DNA of 64,000 nt, taken from contig NZ_CP056783.1 of the NCBI RefSeq assembly GCF_023278045.1, positions 1,955,501-2,019,500 on the forward strand, read 5' to 3'. The DNA is from Flavobacterium sp. K5-23. Its GTDB lineage: Bacteria; Bacteroidota; Bacteroidia; Flavobacteriales; Flavobacteriaceae. The notes under the pieces are model-generated. The model had not been told where the DNA came from, searched no databases, and saw only the letters and a program-made list of their open reading frames with translations. Made by a program: the position numbers and the translations under genes. The first letter of the stretch is position 1; every line of letters begins with the position of its first letter. This document shows, in pieces, positions 1 through 7,962 of this stretch.

Positions 1-556
1 TGTCAAAGAATTCTAATTTTACATTTTCGAATGGAAATTTGTTTTCTAGGTATTCTTTTTCAGGAACATAGCCTAATTTCTCAAAATGTGTAGCGTAATA
101 AGGGTGATTGTACCAGGTAATCATCGTTCCTAATTGGTCAAAACCTTCAGTTAGCACGCCTACTTTGTCTAAATTTGAAAAACCCATTGGTCCTTCAACA
201 TGTTCCAGATTGTTTTTTTTACCCAATTCATACACTTTTTCAAGTAAAGCCTGAGTAACTTCAATGTCGTCTATGACATCAAACCATCCAAAACGCACTT
301 TCTTTTTCTGTTGGTCGTTTACCTCGCTCCAGTTGATAATTGCCGCAATTCTACCTGCGATTTCATTCCCTTTATAGGCGATGTAAAAGTAAGCTTCGGC
401 ATTTTCGAATGCAGGATTTTTTGTTTTATCAAAAGATTCCAGTTCATCGGCAATAATGGGTGGTACCCAGAATTCGTTGTTTTTATATAGTGAAAAAGGG
501 AATTTTATATATTCGGTTAATTCACTTTTCGTTTTTGCTTCTTTAATTGTAATCAT
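1..556 (-). CDS. GNAT-like acyltransferase-type protein (3' end outside window)
   Basis: The frame opens with an ATG at 556 (MITIKEAKTK) and stays open to base 1, giving about 185 N-terminal residues; the C-terminus lies off the window. Residues around 45-60 contain YFYIAYKGNEIAGRIAAI, which looks like the beta-strand pair preceding the acyl-CoA loop of GNAT folds, followed by a segment rich in aromatic residues (GWFDVIDD, HVEGPMGFSNLD). I take it as a conserved Bacteroidota GNAT-like protein; members are often given unrelated enzyme names in databases. Substrate is unknown. The neighbouring gene at 578-1513 is on the same strand, with only about 20 bases between its stop and this start, so the two may be cotranscribed. 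Confidence 0.6.
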   Translation of the reverse strand, partial: MITIKEAKTKSELTEYIKFPFSLYKNNEFWVPPIIADELESFDKTKNPAFENAEAYFYIAYKGNEIAGRIAAIINWSEVNDQQKKKVRFGWFDVIDDIEVTQALLEKVYELGKKNNLEHVEGPMGFSNLDKVGVLTEGFDQLGTMITWYNHPYYATHFEKLGYVPEKEYLENKFPFENVKLEFFD

Positions 557-577
557 TGTGTTTTTTACTTGTAATTG

Positions 578-1513
578 CTATCCTTTTTTAGTTTTCTTCG
601 CTCTTCTCTTCGCTTTCTTGTCAGAATCTCCGGTATCAATGCTAGTTCTGACTTCTTTGTAATTAGCATCATATCGCCATGAGAATCCAACACCTCCATA
701 AAGGATTGAAGGAGTGTCTTTTAAACTTGTGCTTATGGAAGCATCAATTTGCATGTCTTTGTTAATTAGATACGCTGCTCCACCACGAATAATGGCATCA
801 CTGTAAAAATCACTTTTGAATCCTTGGTTTTCAACAAATCCAGACCATTTATTGTTAAATCCTCTTGTCATAGTAAGAACGTAACCATAGCTTGGGAATT
901 CAGTCGAGATATAATCAGCAATAATATTAGTTACAAAAACCCATCTTCCGTCACCCAAATGGTTTTGGGTAATCAACATCACTTTTGGGGAGATGCTTGC
1001 TTCTTTAGAAAAATGAAACGGATTGTCAGAAAAAGAAAAGTTTGCTCCTGCAAATACAGAAACTGCAGGTATTAATTGATGCCAATTGAATTTTTGATTG
1101 GCTTTCCAACTGTAGATATTTACTTTTTTCTCGTAATTTTTGAAAGGGTCATATATAAGGTACTTTGCTCCTAAAACGGTTTGTTTAAAATCGGCTCTGT
1201 TAAGTGAACTTAAGTTGGATGTATAAACTTGATTTTGATATTGTAAGTCGGCTATTAATTCCAGTTTTTCCATAAACAATCCCCATCTTAGGGTCATGTC
1301 AACCCCAAAACCATTTGTTTCATAATTTAATAAACTGTGTTTTTCCTTGATGCCGTAAATTCCCGTTTCTACCTGGAATACGGATTTTCCAACAGAAAAT
1401 GCAGACATGGTTTCGCCTGGTCTATTCGAATTGATTTGATCAGTATGTTGTCCATAATGAAGACTTGGAATCATTAATATTGCAATTATAAGCGAAATTT
1501 TTATTTTGAACAT
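578..1513 (-). CDS. Outer-membrane porin-like protein, phenol-degradation MetA-type (PF13557-like)
   Basis: About 311 residues from the ATG at 1513 (MFKIKISLIIAIL), which is preceded by AAGGAAAG; an upstream ATG at 1555 would add 14 charged residues before the signal peptide and is unlikely. A signal peptide ends near HYGQ. The mature part starts with QINSNRPGETMSAFSVGKS and then alternates amphipathic strands with aromatic ends, as in a beta barrel. The opening NRPGE.. S.F..GK...QVE pattern is typical of the family that Flavobacterium annotations call 'transporter' or MetA-like. The C-terminus is a lysine/arginine-rich tail (KKAKRRAKKTKKG), odd for a barrel, where the last residue is usually aromatic. 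Function is not known; outer-membrane location is inferred. Confidence 0.6.
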   Translation of the reverse strand: MFKIKISLIIAILMIPSLHYGQHTDQINSNRPGETMSAFSVGKSVFQVETGIYGIKEKHSLLNYETNGFGVDMTLRWGLFMEKLELIADLQYQNQVYTSNLSSLNRADFKQTVLGAKYLIYDPFKNYEKKVNIYSWKANQKFNWHQLIPAVSVFAGANFSFSDNPFHFSKEASISPKVMLITQNHLGDGRWVFVTNIIADYISTEFPSYGYVLTMTRGFNNKWSGFVENQGFKSDFYSDAIIRGGAAYLINKDMQIDASISTSLKDTPSILYGGVGFSWRYDANYKEVRTSIDTGDSDKKAKRRAKKTKKG

Positions 1514-1651
1514 ATTTCTTTCCTTTTTGAGTTTAAAAATAATAAAGCTTTTCAAATGTACTATAATTTATCATTTATTTAAGAATGATATTTTAATTTT
1601 GCCTCGAAGTTTCGGCTTGGATTTGTTAATTTTGCATAAAAATATTTGATT

Positions 1652-1936
1652 ATGCAAACTGCCTCTTTTTCGGGTTTTATGAAAACACTTTTTTATATTA
1701 TATCATTCTATTATATTTTCAGGTTTCTGGCTAAATTGTTCCTGCCTTTAATAGTAAAGAAAGTAGTGGAAAAAGCAAGCACGAATTTTCAGCAACAGCA
1801 ACAACAGCATACACAAGATACTTCATGGAAGAAATCAGTGAATAATGACGAGATTATTTATAATACTGCCAATTCCAAAAATCCTCGCGAAACCAAAAAA
1901 GTAGGGGATTACGTAGATTATGAAGAAATAGACTAA
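1652..1936 (+). CDS. DUF4834 family small membrane protein
   Basis: About 94 residues. An N-terminal membrane segment (residues about 8-35, MKTLFYIISFYYIFRFLAKLF) is followed by a polyglutamine stretch and a polar tail ending DYVDYEEID. This layout matches the Bacteroidota family DUF4834. I use the ATG at 1652; a TTG two codons earlier is also open. It precedes the YfhO-like gene by 46 bases on the same strand and may be the first gene of the glycan cluster. Function is unknown in the family. Confidence 0.7.
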   Translation: MQTASFSGFMKTLFYIISFYYIFRFLAKLFLPLIVKKVVEKASTNFQQQQQQHTQDTSWKKSVNNDEIIYNTANSKNPRETKKVGDYVDYEEID

Positions 1937-1982
1937 ATTTGTCTCGAATAGCTTTCCTTTACCCTAACAAAAACCTCAGAAA

Positions 1983-4400
1983 TTGAAAATAATAAATAAG
2001 TTTTATCCGCACGCCCTTGCCATTTTTGGTTTTGTACTCATTTCTCTAATTTATTTTTATCCTGTTTTACAAGGAAAGCAAATTTTTCAATCCGATATTG
2101 CCCAATACACCGGTATGGCAAAGGAACAAAACGATTTCAGAGCTTCGGATCATACAGAGCCCTACTGGACAAATAGTGCTTTTGGAGGAATGCCTACTTA
2201 TCAATTAGGGGCAAAATACCCGCACGATTATATTGGGATGCTTGATGATGCTTTGCGTTTTTTACCACGCCCTGCTGATTATTTATTTTTATACTTCTTA
2301 GGTTTTTATGGTTTATTATTGGTATTGAAAATAGATCCATTGAAAGCTTTTTTTGGAGCATTAGCCTTTGGGTTTTCCACTTATTTGATAATTATACTTG
2401 GTGTAGGACATAATGCAAAGGCACACGCTATTGCTTATATGCCTCTTGTTATTGCAGGTGTTATTCTTGTTTTTCAAAAAAGATACATACTGGGAGGATT
2501 ATTGACTCTATTTGCATCGGCATTAGAAATTAATGCTAATCACTTTCAAATGACTTACTACCTTCTTATCTTTTTATTGATATTGGCAGGTTATTTTATT
2601 TATTTGGAAATAAAAAACAAAGAATATAAATCACTCTTAAACACTTTTGGTGTTTTTGCAGTTGCCGGGATTTTTGCTATTGGTTCGAATGCTACTAATT
2701 TATTGGCCACAGCCGAATATACGGATTTTAGTACCCGTGGAAAAAACGAATTAAGTTATAATCCTGATGGTTCAAAGACTGTTGGAGACAACGCGTTATC
2801 TCGAGATTATATCACGGAATACAGTTATGGAGTTGCCGAAAGTTTCAATTTGATTGCGCCTAGAATTTTTGGGGGTTCTAATAATGAAGCATTGGGAACT
2901 GACAGTCAGATGTATGAGTTTATGATAGGTCAAGGCGTACCGGAAGGTCAGGCAAAGGATTTTGTATCAGGAATGCCTACTTATTGGGGAGATCAGCCTA
3001 TTGTGGCTGCACCTGCTTATATAGGAGCGGTGGTTTTCTTTTTGGCAATTTTGGCTTTATTTATTGATGAAAGAAAGATTAAATATGTATTTCTTTCTGG
3101 AGCTACTGTAGCTTTGCTATTATCTTGGGGAAAAAATTTCCCGCTATTAACCGACTTTTTTATCGATTATATTCCGTTATACAATAAGTTTAGGGCGGTT
3201 TCCTCCATTCAGGTAATTTTAGAACTGTGTTTTCCTGTTCTTGCTATTATGGGATTGCAATCCTTTTTTAAATTGGAAAAGGAACATAGATGGAAAGCTT
3301 TGTGGCAATCAGGAGCTGTAGGACTGGGACTTATTTTAATTTTGTTTTTCTGTAAAGGAATGTTTAGTTTCTCTGGAGGTAGTGATGGCTACTATATTGA
3401 AAACTACGGCCCAGGTTTTGTAGACGCATTGAAAGTTGATAGAATGAGCTTGTATAGCGCTGATTTATTGCGTTCTGGATTCTTTATTTTTGTTGCTGCA
3501 GGTGTTTTATGGTTGTTTATAAATAATAAAATAGCGCAAAATACAGCCATCATTCTGGTAGGATTTTTAATGGTTTCTGATTTGTTTTTCGTAGATAAAA
3601 AATATGTATCCTCAAAGGATTTTGTTAGCGGAAGAGAAGTTGAAGTTCCATTTCAAGAAAAACCTGCTGACACTGAGATTCTAAAAGACACTTCACATTA
3701 CCGTGTTTTTGAAGTAAGCGGAAACTTTTCAAGTGCAAGAACGTCTTATTTTCATCATTCAATAGGTGGTTATAGTGCGGTAAAACCAAGAAGAATACAG
3801 CAATTATTCGATTATCAGATTTCTAAAAACAATATGGAAATTTTGAATATGTTGAATGTAAAATATATTATTCAAACTGATAAAGAAGGTAAAGAATTTC
3901 CAACATTGAATCCTAAAGCGAATGGAAATGCCTGGTTTGTTACTGATATTAAATTGGTTAACAAAGTCAATAACGAAATGAAAACGCTGGATAATCTAGA
4001 TACTAAAAGGGCGGCTGTTTTCAATATTCATTTATACGAATCTAAATTTAAGAATGTTCGTTTAAAAAGAAATTTAGATGCGTCAGGAACAATCAATTTA
4101 GATATTTACAAGCCTAATTATTTAAAATACACTGCAAAAACTAAAAATGAGGGATTGGCCGTTTTTTCTGAAATCTATTATGAAAATGGCTGGAATGCTT
4201 ATATAGATGGTGAAAAAACAGATCATTTTCCTGTTGATTATGTATTAAGAGCTCTAGTTGTACCAGAAGGAGAACATACTATTGAATTCAAGTTTGAACC
4301 TCAAGTAGTAAAAACTGGAAGTACAATTGCACTTGTGAGCTCTATAGGGATGTTACTTTTATTAATAGGCGGAATTTATTTCGAAAGAAAAAAACAATAG
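1983..4400 (+). CDS. YfhO-like polytopic membrane protein
   Basis: 805 residues starting at a TTG (MKIINKFYPHALAIFG). There are about a dozen hydrophobic segments between residues 10 and 540, then a large extracytoplasmic domain (about 555-770) and one last membrane helix (about 777-797). Length and layout fit YfhO family proteins (PF09586), which are GT-C-like membrane proteins linked to glycosylation of cell-surface polymers. The motif GGMPTYQLGAKYPHDYIG in the first loop is typical of the Bacteroidota branch. It is followed closely by a small membrane protein, a GT4 glycosyltransferase and a flippase, all on the same strand, which supports a role in surface-glycan assembly. Acceptor and sugar are unknown. 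Confidence 0.85.
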   Translation: MKIINKFYPHALAIFGFVLISLIYFYPVLQGKQIFQSDIAQYTGMAKEQNDFRASDHTEPYWTNSAFGGMPTYQLGAKYPHDYIGMLDDALRFLPRPADYLFLYFLGFYGLLLVLKIDPLKAFFGALAFGFSTYLIIILGVGHNAKAHAIAYMPLVIAGVILVFQKRYILGGLLTLFASALEINANHFQMTYYLLIFLLILAGYFIYLEIKNKEYKSLLNTFGVFAVAGIFAIGSNATNLLATAEYTDFSTRGKNELSYNPDGSKTVGDNALSRDYITEYSYGVAESFNLIAPRIFGGSNNEALGTDSQMYEFMIGQGVPEGQAKDFVSGMPTYWGDQPIVAAPAYIGAVVFFLAILALFIDERKIKYVFLSGATVALLLSWGKNFPLLTDFFIDYIPLYNKFRAVSSIQVILELCFPVLAIMGLQSFFKLEKEHRWKALWQSGAVGLGLILILFFCKGMFSFSGGSDGYYIENYGPGFVDALKVDRMSLYSADLLRSGFFIFVAAGVLWLFINNKIAQNTAIILVGFLMVSDLFFVDKKYVSSKDFVSGREVEVPFQEKPADTEILKDTSHYRVFEVSGNFSSARTSYFHHSIGGYSAVKPRRIQQLFDYQISKNNMEILNMLNVKYIIQTDKEGKEFPTLNPKANGNAWFVTDIKLVNKVNNEMKTLDNLDTKRAAVFNIHLYESKFKNVRLKRNLDASGTINLDIYKPNYLKYTAKTKNEGLAVFSEIYYENGWNAYIDGEKTDHFPVDYVLRALVVPEGEHTIEFKFEPQVVKTGSTIALVSSIGMLLLLIGGIYFERKKQ

Positions 4401-4402
4401 TT

Positions 4403-4630
4403 ATGAAACAAATATTTAGTCTAGAGTCATTTCAAAAAATATTTTTTTGGTTTTTTATGCTAGGATTTTTTCTAGGGGTACAGTTGTATTTGTATTTTGT
4501 TAGTTCTAAAGATTTTAATTTCATTTTAATTATACCTTTTTTTCCTCTATTGTTTTATATATCTAGGGGCTTGTATAAAAACGGAAAACTGTTCTTTATA
4601 GATTTAAAATCAATTAAAGAGCAAGCCTAA
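4403..4630 (+). CDS. Small two-helix membrane protein, unknown
   Basis: 75 residues with two hydrophobic segments (about residues 12-33 and 40-56) and a charged C-terminus. It starts 2 bases after the stop of the YfhO-like gene and ends 1 base before the start of the glycosyltransferase, so it is almost certainly translated as part of the same operon. I do not recognise a family. It could be an accessory subunit of the membrane glycosyltransferase machinery, but that is only inferred from position. Confidence 0.65.
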   Translation: MKQIFSLESFQKIFFWFFMLGFFLGVQLYLYFVSSKDFNFILIIPFFPLLFYISRGLYKNGKLFFIDLKSIKEQA

Positions 4631-4631
4631 A

Positions 4632-5924
4632 TTGGAATCAAAGAAACTTTTAATAATAACCTATTATTGGCCACCCGCAGGAGGTCCAGGAGTGCAGCGT
4701 TGGTTAAAATTCGTTAAATATTTACCGGATTTTGGGGTGCAACCCATTGTTTATATTCCGGAGAACCCAACGTATCCCATTGTGGATGAAAATTTGGTTA
4801 GGGAAGTTTCGGACAAGGCGATTATTTTGAAACGAAATATATTCGAACCGTATCAGTTGGCTTCGTTTTTTTCGAAAAACAAAACAAAAAAAATCAGTTC
4901 TGGTATTATCCCAAACCAAAGGAAACAATCTTTCTTAGACAAAACCTTTCTTTGGATTCGAGGCAATCTTTTTATTCCAGATGCACGGGTTTTTTGGGTG
5001 AAGCCTTCTGTTTCATACTTGGAGAAATACATTAAGGAAAATAATATTGACACTATAGTTACCTCAGGGCCACCACATAGTTTGCATCTTATAGGGTTGC
5101 AATTAAAACAAAAAACGAATGTGAAATGGTTTGCTGATTTTAGGGATCCTTGGACGACTATAGGCTATCATAAATCATTGCGTTTGTCTAATTATGCTGC
5201 CAAGAAGCATAAAAAATTAGAACATCAAGTTTTAAACGCTGCCGATACCATTATTGTCACTAGTAAAACAACAAAAACCGAATTCCAAGCCATTACAAGC
5301 AAGCCTATTGCTGTAATCACTAACGGCTATGATGTGGAAAATGTTGAAAAGCAAACGTTGGATTCCAAATTCAGTTTGGCGCACATTGGTTCGTTTCTAT
5401 CGGAGAGAAATCCTAAAATCTTGTGGGAGAGTTTAGTGGAACTAATTAATGAAAATCCGGATTTTAAAAGTCATTTGGAAATTAAATTAATTGGTGCGGT
5501 AAGCCAAGAAGTATTAGAAACAATAGCAGGATTTGGGTTAAATTCTTTTCTGAATAATCTAGGTTATGTTTCCCATTCGGAAGCAATAGCTCATCAAAAA
5601 AAATCTCAGGTTTTGTTGCTTATCGAAATTGATTCTGAAGACACTAAAAGCATTATTCCGGGTAAATTATTCGAATATATGGTTTCTGAAAGACCAATTA
5701 TTGCAATAGGTCCTAAAGATTCGGATTTCGCGGATATTATAATGCAAACGAATACGGGTGTGTTTTTTGATTATTCTGAAAAAGAAAAGCTAAAAGAAAC
5801 TATTTTAGACTATTACAAACAATTTTCAGAAGGTAAGTTGAAGTCTAATGCCATTGGATTGCAAAAGTATTCTAGAAAAAACCTGACCGAGCAACTATCA
5901 AAACTTATAACATATAACTCATAA
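4632..5924 (+). CDS. Glycosyltransferase family 4-like protein
   Basis: 430 residues from a TTG start. The N-terminus (LLIITYYWPPAGGPGVQRW, residues 5-23) is the glycine-rich nucleotide-sugar loop of GT-B enzymes of the WcaI/GT4 type. The C-terminal half has the expected Rossmann pattern, with HIGSFLSERNP near residue 252 and a donor-binding segment SIIPGKLFEYMVSERPIIAIG near 338-358, where the E of KLFEY is the conserved acceptor/donor glutamate position. Cytoplasmic, probably adding a sugar to a lipid-linked glycan. It lies between the YfhO-like gene and a flippase gene (7 bases to the latter). Confidence 0.85.
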   Translation: MESKKLLIITYYWPPAGGPGVQRWLKFVKYLPDFGVQPIVYIPENPTYPIVDENLVREVSDKAIILKRNIFEPYQLASFFSKNKTKKISSGIIPNQRKQSFLDKTFLWIRGNLFIPDARVFWVKPSVSYLEKYIKENNIDTIVTSGPPHSLHLIGLQLKQKTNVKWFADFRDPWTTIGYHKSLRLSNYAAKKHKKLEHQVLNAADTIIVTSKTTKTEFQAITSKPIAVITNGYDVENVEKQTLDSKFSLAHIGSFLSERNPKILWESLVELINENPDFKSHLEIKLIGAVSQEVLETIAGFGLNSFLNNLGYVSHSEAIAHQKKSQVLLLIEIDSEDTKSIIPGKLFEYMVSERPIIAIGPKDSDFADIIMQTNTGVFFDYSEKEKLKETILDYYKQFSEGKLKSNAIGLQKYSRKNLTEQLSKLITYNS

Positions 5925-5931
5925 TTCTATA

Positions 5932-7392
5932 ATGGGAATAGTATTAAATCAGTCCTTAAAGAATACCATAATTACTTATTTTGGTTTTGGTATCGGAGCA
6001 ATAAACACGCTTTATTTGTATCCAATATTCTTGGGGGCAACTTTTTATGCATTAACAAATTACGTGCTTTCTGCGGCTAATATCATTATGCCAATTTTAG
6101 CTTTTGGTATGCAAAACACATTAGTGAAGTATTATTCTCAATACAATACCGAAGAAGAACGGTCGCGTTTTCTTTCCTTTACTGTTTTATTCCCATTGCT
6201 TCTTTGTATTCCTGTGGGTTTGTTAGGATTATTTTTCTATAATGATATTACGACTTATTTGTCTAAGGTGAATCCTATTGTTAAGGATTACATCTGGTTG
6301 ATTCCATTCATTGGTTTATGTATGGGGTATTTTGAAATATTTTATGCATGGGCACGAGTGCATATGCATTCTGTATTTGGGAATTTTATAAAAGAGGTTG
6401 GATTACGATTGTTCTCATTATTTGCGTTGATTGGAGTGTATTACGATTTGATAACAATTATTGAGTTCGTTTATGTTACGGCTGGGCTCTATTTTTTAGC
6501 TTTTATAGTTACTATGTTTTATGCTTTTTATCTAAAGAAACCTAAATTTCAATTTGCTATTCCTGAGAACACTAAGGACATCTTAGTTTATACTTTTTTT
6601 ATTATTTTATCTGGAAGTGTAGCAACATTACTATTAGATTTAGATAAGATAATGTTGAATCAATATATCAAAATTGAAAATATTGCCTATTACTCTGTAG
6701 CAACCTATATCGCATCCGTAATTGCGGTTCCTAGTCGCGCAATGCATCAAATAACGTATCCTATTACTGCTAAGTTAATGCATGAGAATAAATATGTTGA
6801 GTTAAATGATTTATATAAAAAGACATCGATAAATCTTCAGGTAGTGGGTGGTTTTGTATTGTTGTGTATTTTGGTAAACATTAATCAACTGTATGTATTA
6901 GTTCCAGAAGAATATGGAGGTGGTGTTACAATTGTATTTATGATTGGTATTTCTAAATATTTCGATTTGGTTTTAGGGAATAATAATGCTATAATATTCA
7001 ATTCTAAATATTATAGGATGGTCTTGTTTTTAGGACTTTTTCTTGTTTTTTTAACGGTAAGTTTAAACATGTTTTTTATTCCAAGATTTGGTATAACAGG
7101 AGCAGCTGTTGCAACTTTGCTTTCCATTACATTATACAGTCTGGCTAAATTATTATTTGTTGTAAAACGCATGCACTTGTATCCTTTTACAAAACAAACA
7201 ATATATTCATTACTGATTACTATTTTATTGTTCCTTGCTTTTTACTTTTGGGAGTTTCCTTTTTATCCCATCATTGCAATTGGAATTAAGTCTGCAATTG
7301 TAGGCCTGATCTATCTTTATGTCAATTATAAGTTTGTTATTTCTGTCGAAATAAATCAAGTTGTAGATACTTTATTGAAAAAAATAAGGTAA
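5932..7392 (+). CDS. Oligosaccharide flippase (Wzx/MATE-like)
   Basis: 486 residues with about 12-14 hydrophobic segments covering nearly the whole protein. The N-terminus (LKNTIITYFGFGIGAINTLYL) and the middle segment LLLDLDKIMLNQYI are typical of polysaccharide biosynthesis flippases of the MOP superfamily. The likely job is moving a lipid-linked glycan across the inner membrane. It is the last gene of the 2.0-7.4 kb cluster. No hairpin terminator follows directly; the next hairpin is after the small gene at 7540. Confidence 0.85.
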   Translation: MGIVLNQSLKNTIITYFGFGIGAINTLYLYPIFLGATFYALTNYVLSAANIIMPILAFGMQNTLVKYYSQYNTEEERSRFLSFTVLFPLLLCIPVGLLGLFFYNDITTYLSKVNPIVKDYIWLIPFIGLCMGYFEIFYAWARVHMHSVFGNFIKEVGLRLFSLFALIGVYYDLITIIEFVYVTAGLYFLAFIVTMFYAFYLKKPKFQFAIPENTKDILVYTFFIILSGSVATLLLDLDKIMLNQYIKIENIAYYSVATYIASVIAVPSRAMHQITYPITAKLMHENKYVELNDLYKKTSINLQVVGGFVLLCILVNINQLYVLVPEEYGGGVTIVFMIGISKYFDLVLGNNNAIIFNSKYYRMVLFLGLFLVFLTVSLNMFFIPRFGITGAAVATLLSITLYSLAKLLFVVKRMHLYPFTKQTIYSLLITILLFLAFYFWEFPFYPIIAIGIKSAIVGLIYLYVNYKFVISVEINQVVDTLLKKIR

Positions 7393-7539
7393 TTTTTTAG
7401 AGTTAAAAGGCATCTGAAAAATTGAATATGTTAATCACTAAAAGTGGGTATTGTGAAAGTGGAAAAGAACTTTTAAATTTGATTGTAGTTTTTATATATG
7501 AGGATCACATATAAAGACGCAGTCGTTTAAATGTTTATT

Positions 7540-7836
7540 ATGAAAATGCATCAGATTAGAAATACCGAAAATTTACAAAAATTCACAAATATTCTAAACA
7601 GTAAAATCAATAATGGTTTTGTGATAATAGAAAAGAATGAAAAATTACCTTTTGCTGTTTTATCTAAGAAAGGGGTGAAAGTTAATCACAACATCAATTT
7701 TTTAATATCCTGCTTTACTTTAGGTTTATGGTCTATACCATGGATGTACACTAGTTTTGTTTCCTCTAAAGAGAAAAAAATATTAGTTGGTATCGATGAA
7801 GACGGAAATACTTTTGAAGACAAATGTTATAATTAA
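7540..7836 (+). CDS. Hypothetical protein with one hydrophobic segment
   Basis: About 98 residues. ATGs at 7531, 7540 and 7546 are all possible starts; I use 7540. The N-terminal 55 residues are polar (KFTNILNSKINNGFVIIEKNEKLPFAVLS), followed by one long hydrophobic stretch with two tryptophans (residues about 57-80) and a short charged tail containing GIDEDGNTF. No family recognised. It stands 138 bases after the flippase gene and is followed by a strong terminator, so it may be the last cistron of that operon or a separate unit. Confidence 0.5.
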   Translation: MKMHQIRNTENLQKFTNILNSKINNGFVIIEKNEKLPFAVLSKKGVKVNHNINFLISCFTLGLWSIPWMYTSFVSSKEKKILVGIDEDGNTFEDKCYN

Positions 7837-7879
7837 TTTATATTGGCTTTGGTTTAGCTATTTATTAAAACATTTGCTA

Positions 7880-7931
7880 GCCGCAGGTAACTGAGTTTAT
7901 AAAAATTCAGTTACCTGCGGCTTTTTTTTTT
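7880..7931 (+). terminator. Rho-independent terminator, 15-bp stem
   Basis: A perfect 15-base inverted repeat (7880-7894 with 7907-7921, core GCCGCAGGTAACTGA) with a 12-base loop is followed by ten T. It ends the + strand unit containing the small gene at 7540. Confidence 0.9.
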
Positions 7932-7962
7932 ACTTGTATCTAGTACAGCAAAGCTAAATTTC

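Noticed and set aside
7495..7513. TATATG-AGGATCA-CATATA, reminiscent of a phage coat-protein hairpin
   Set aside because: The resemblance is limited to the loop word AGGATCA; the inner GG-CC pairs are missing and there is no phage context.
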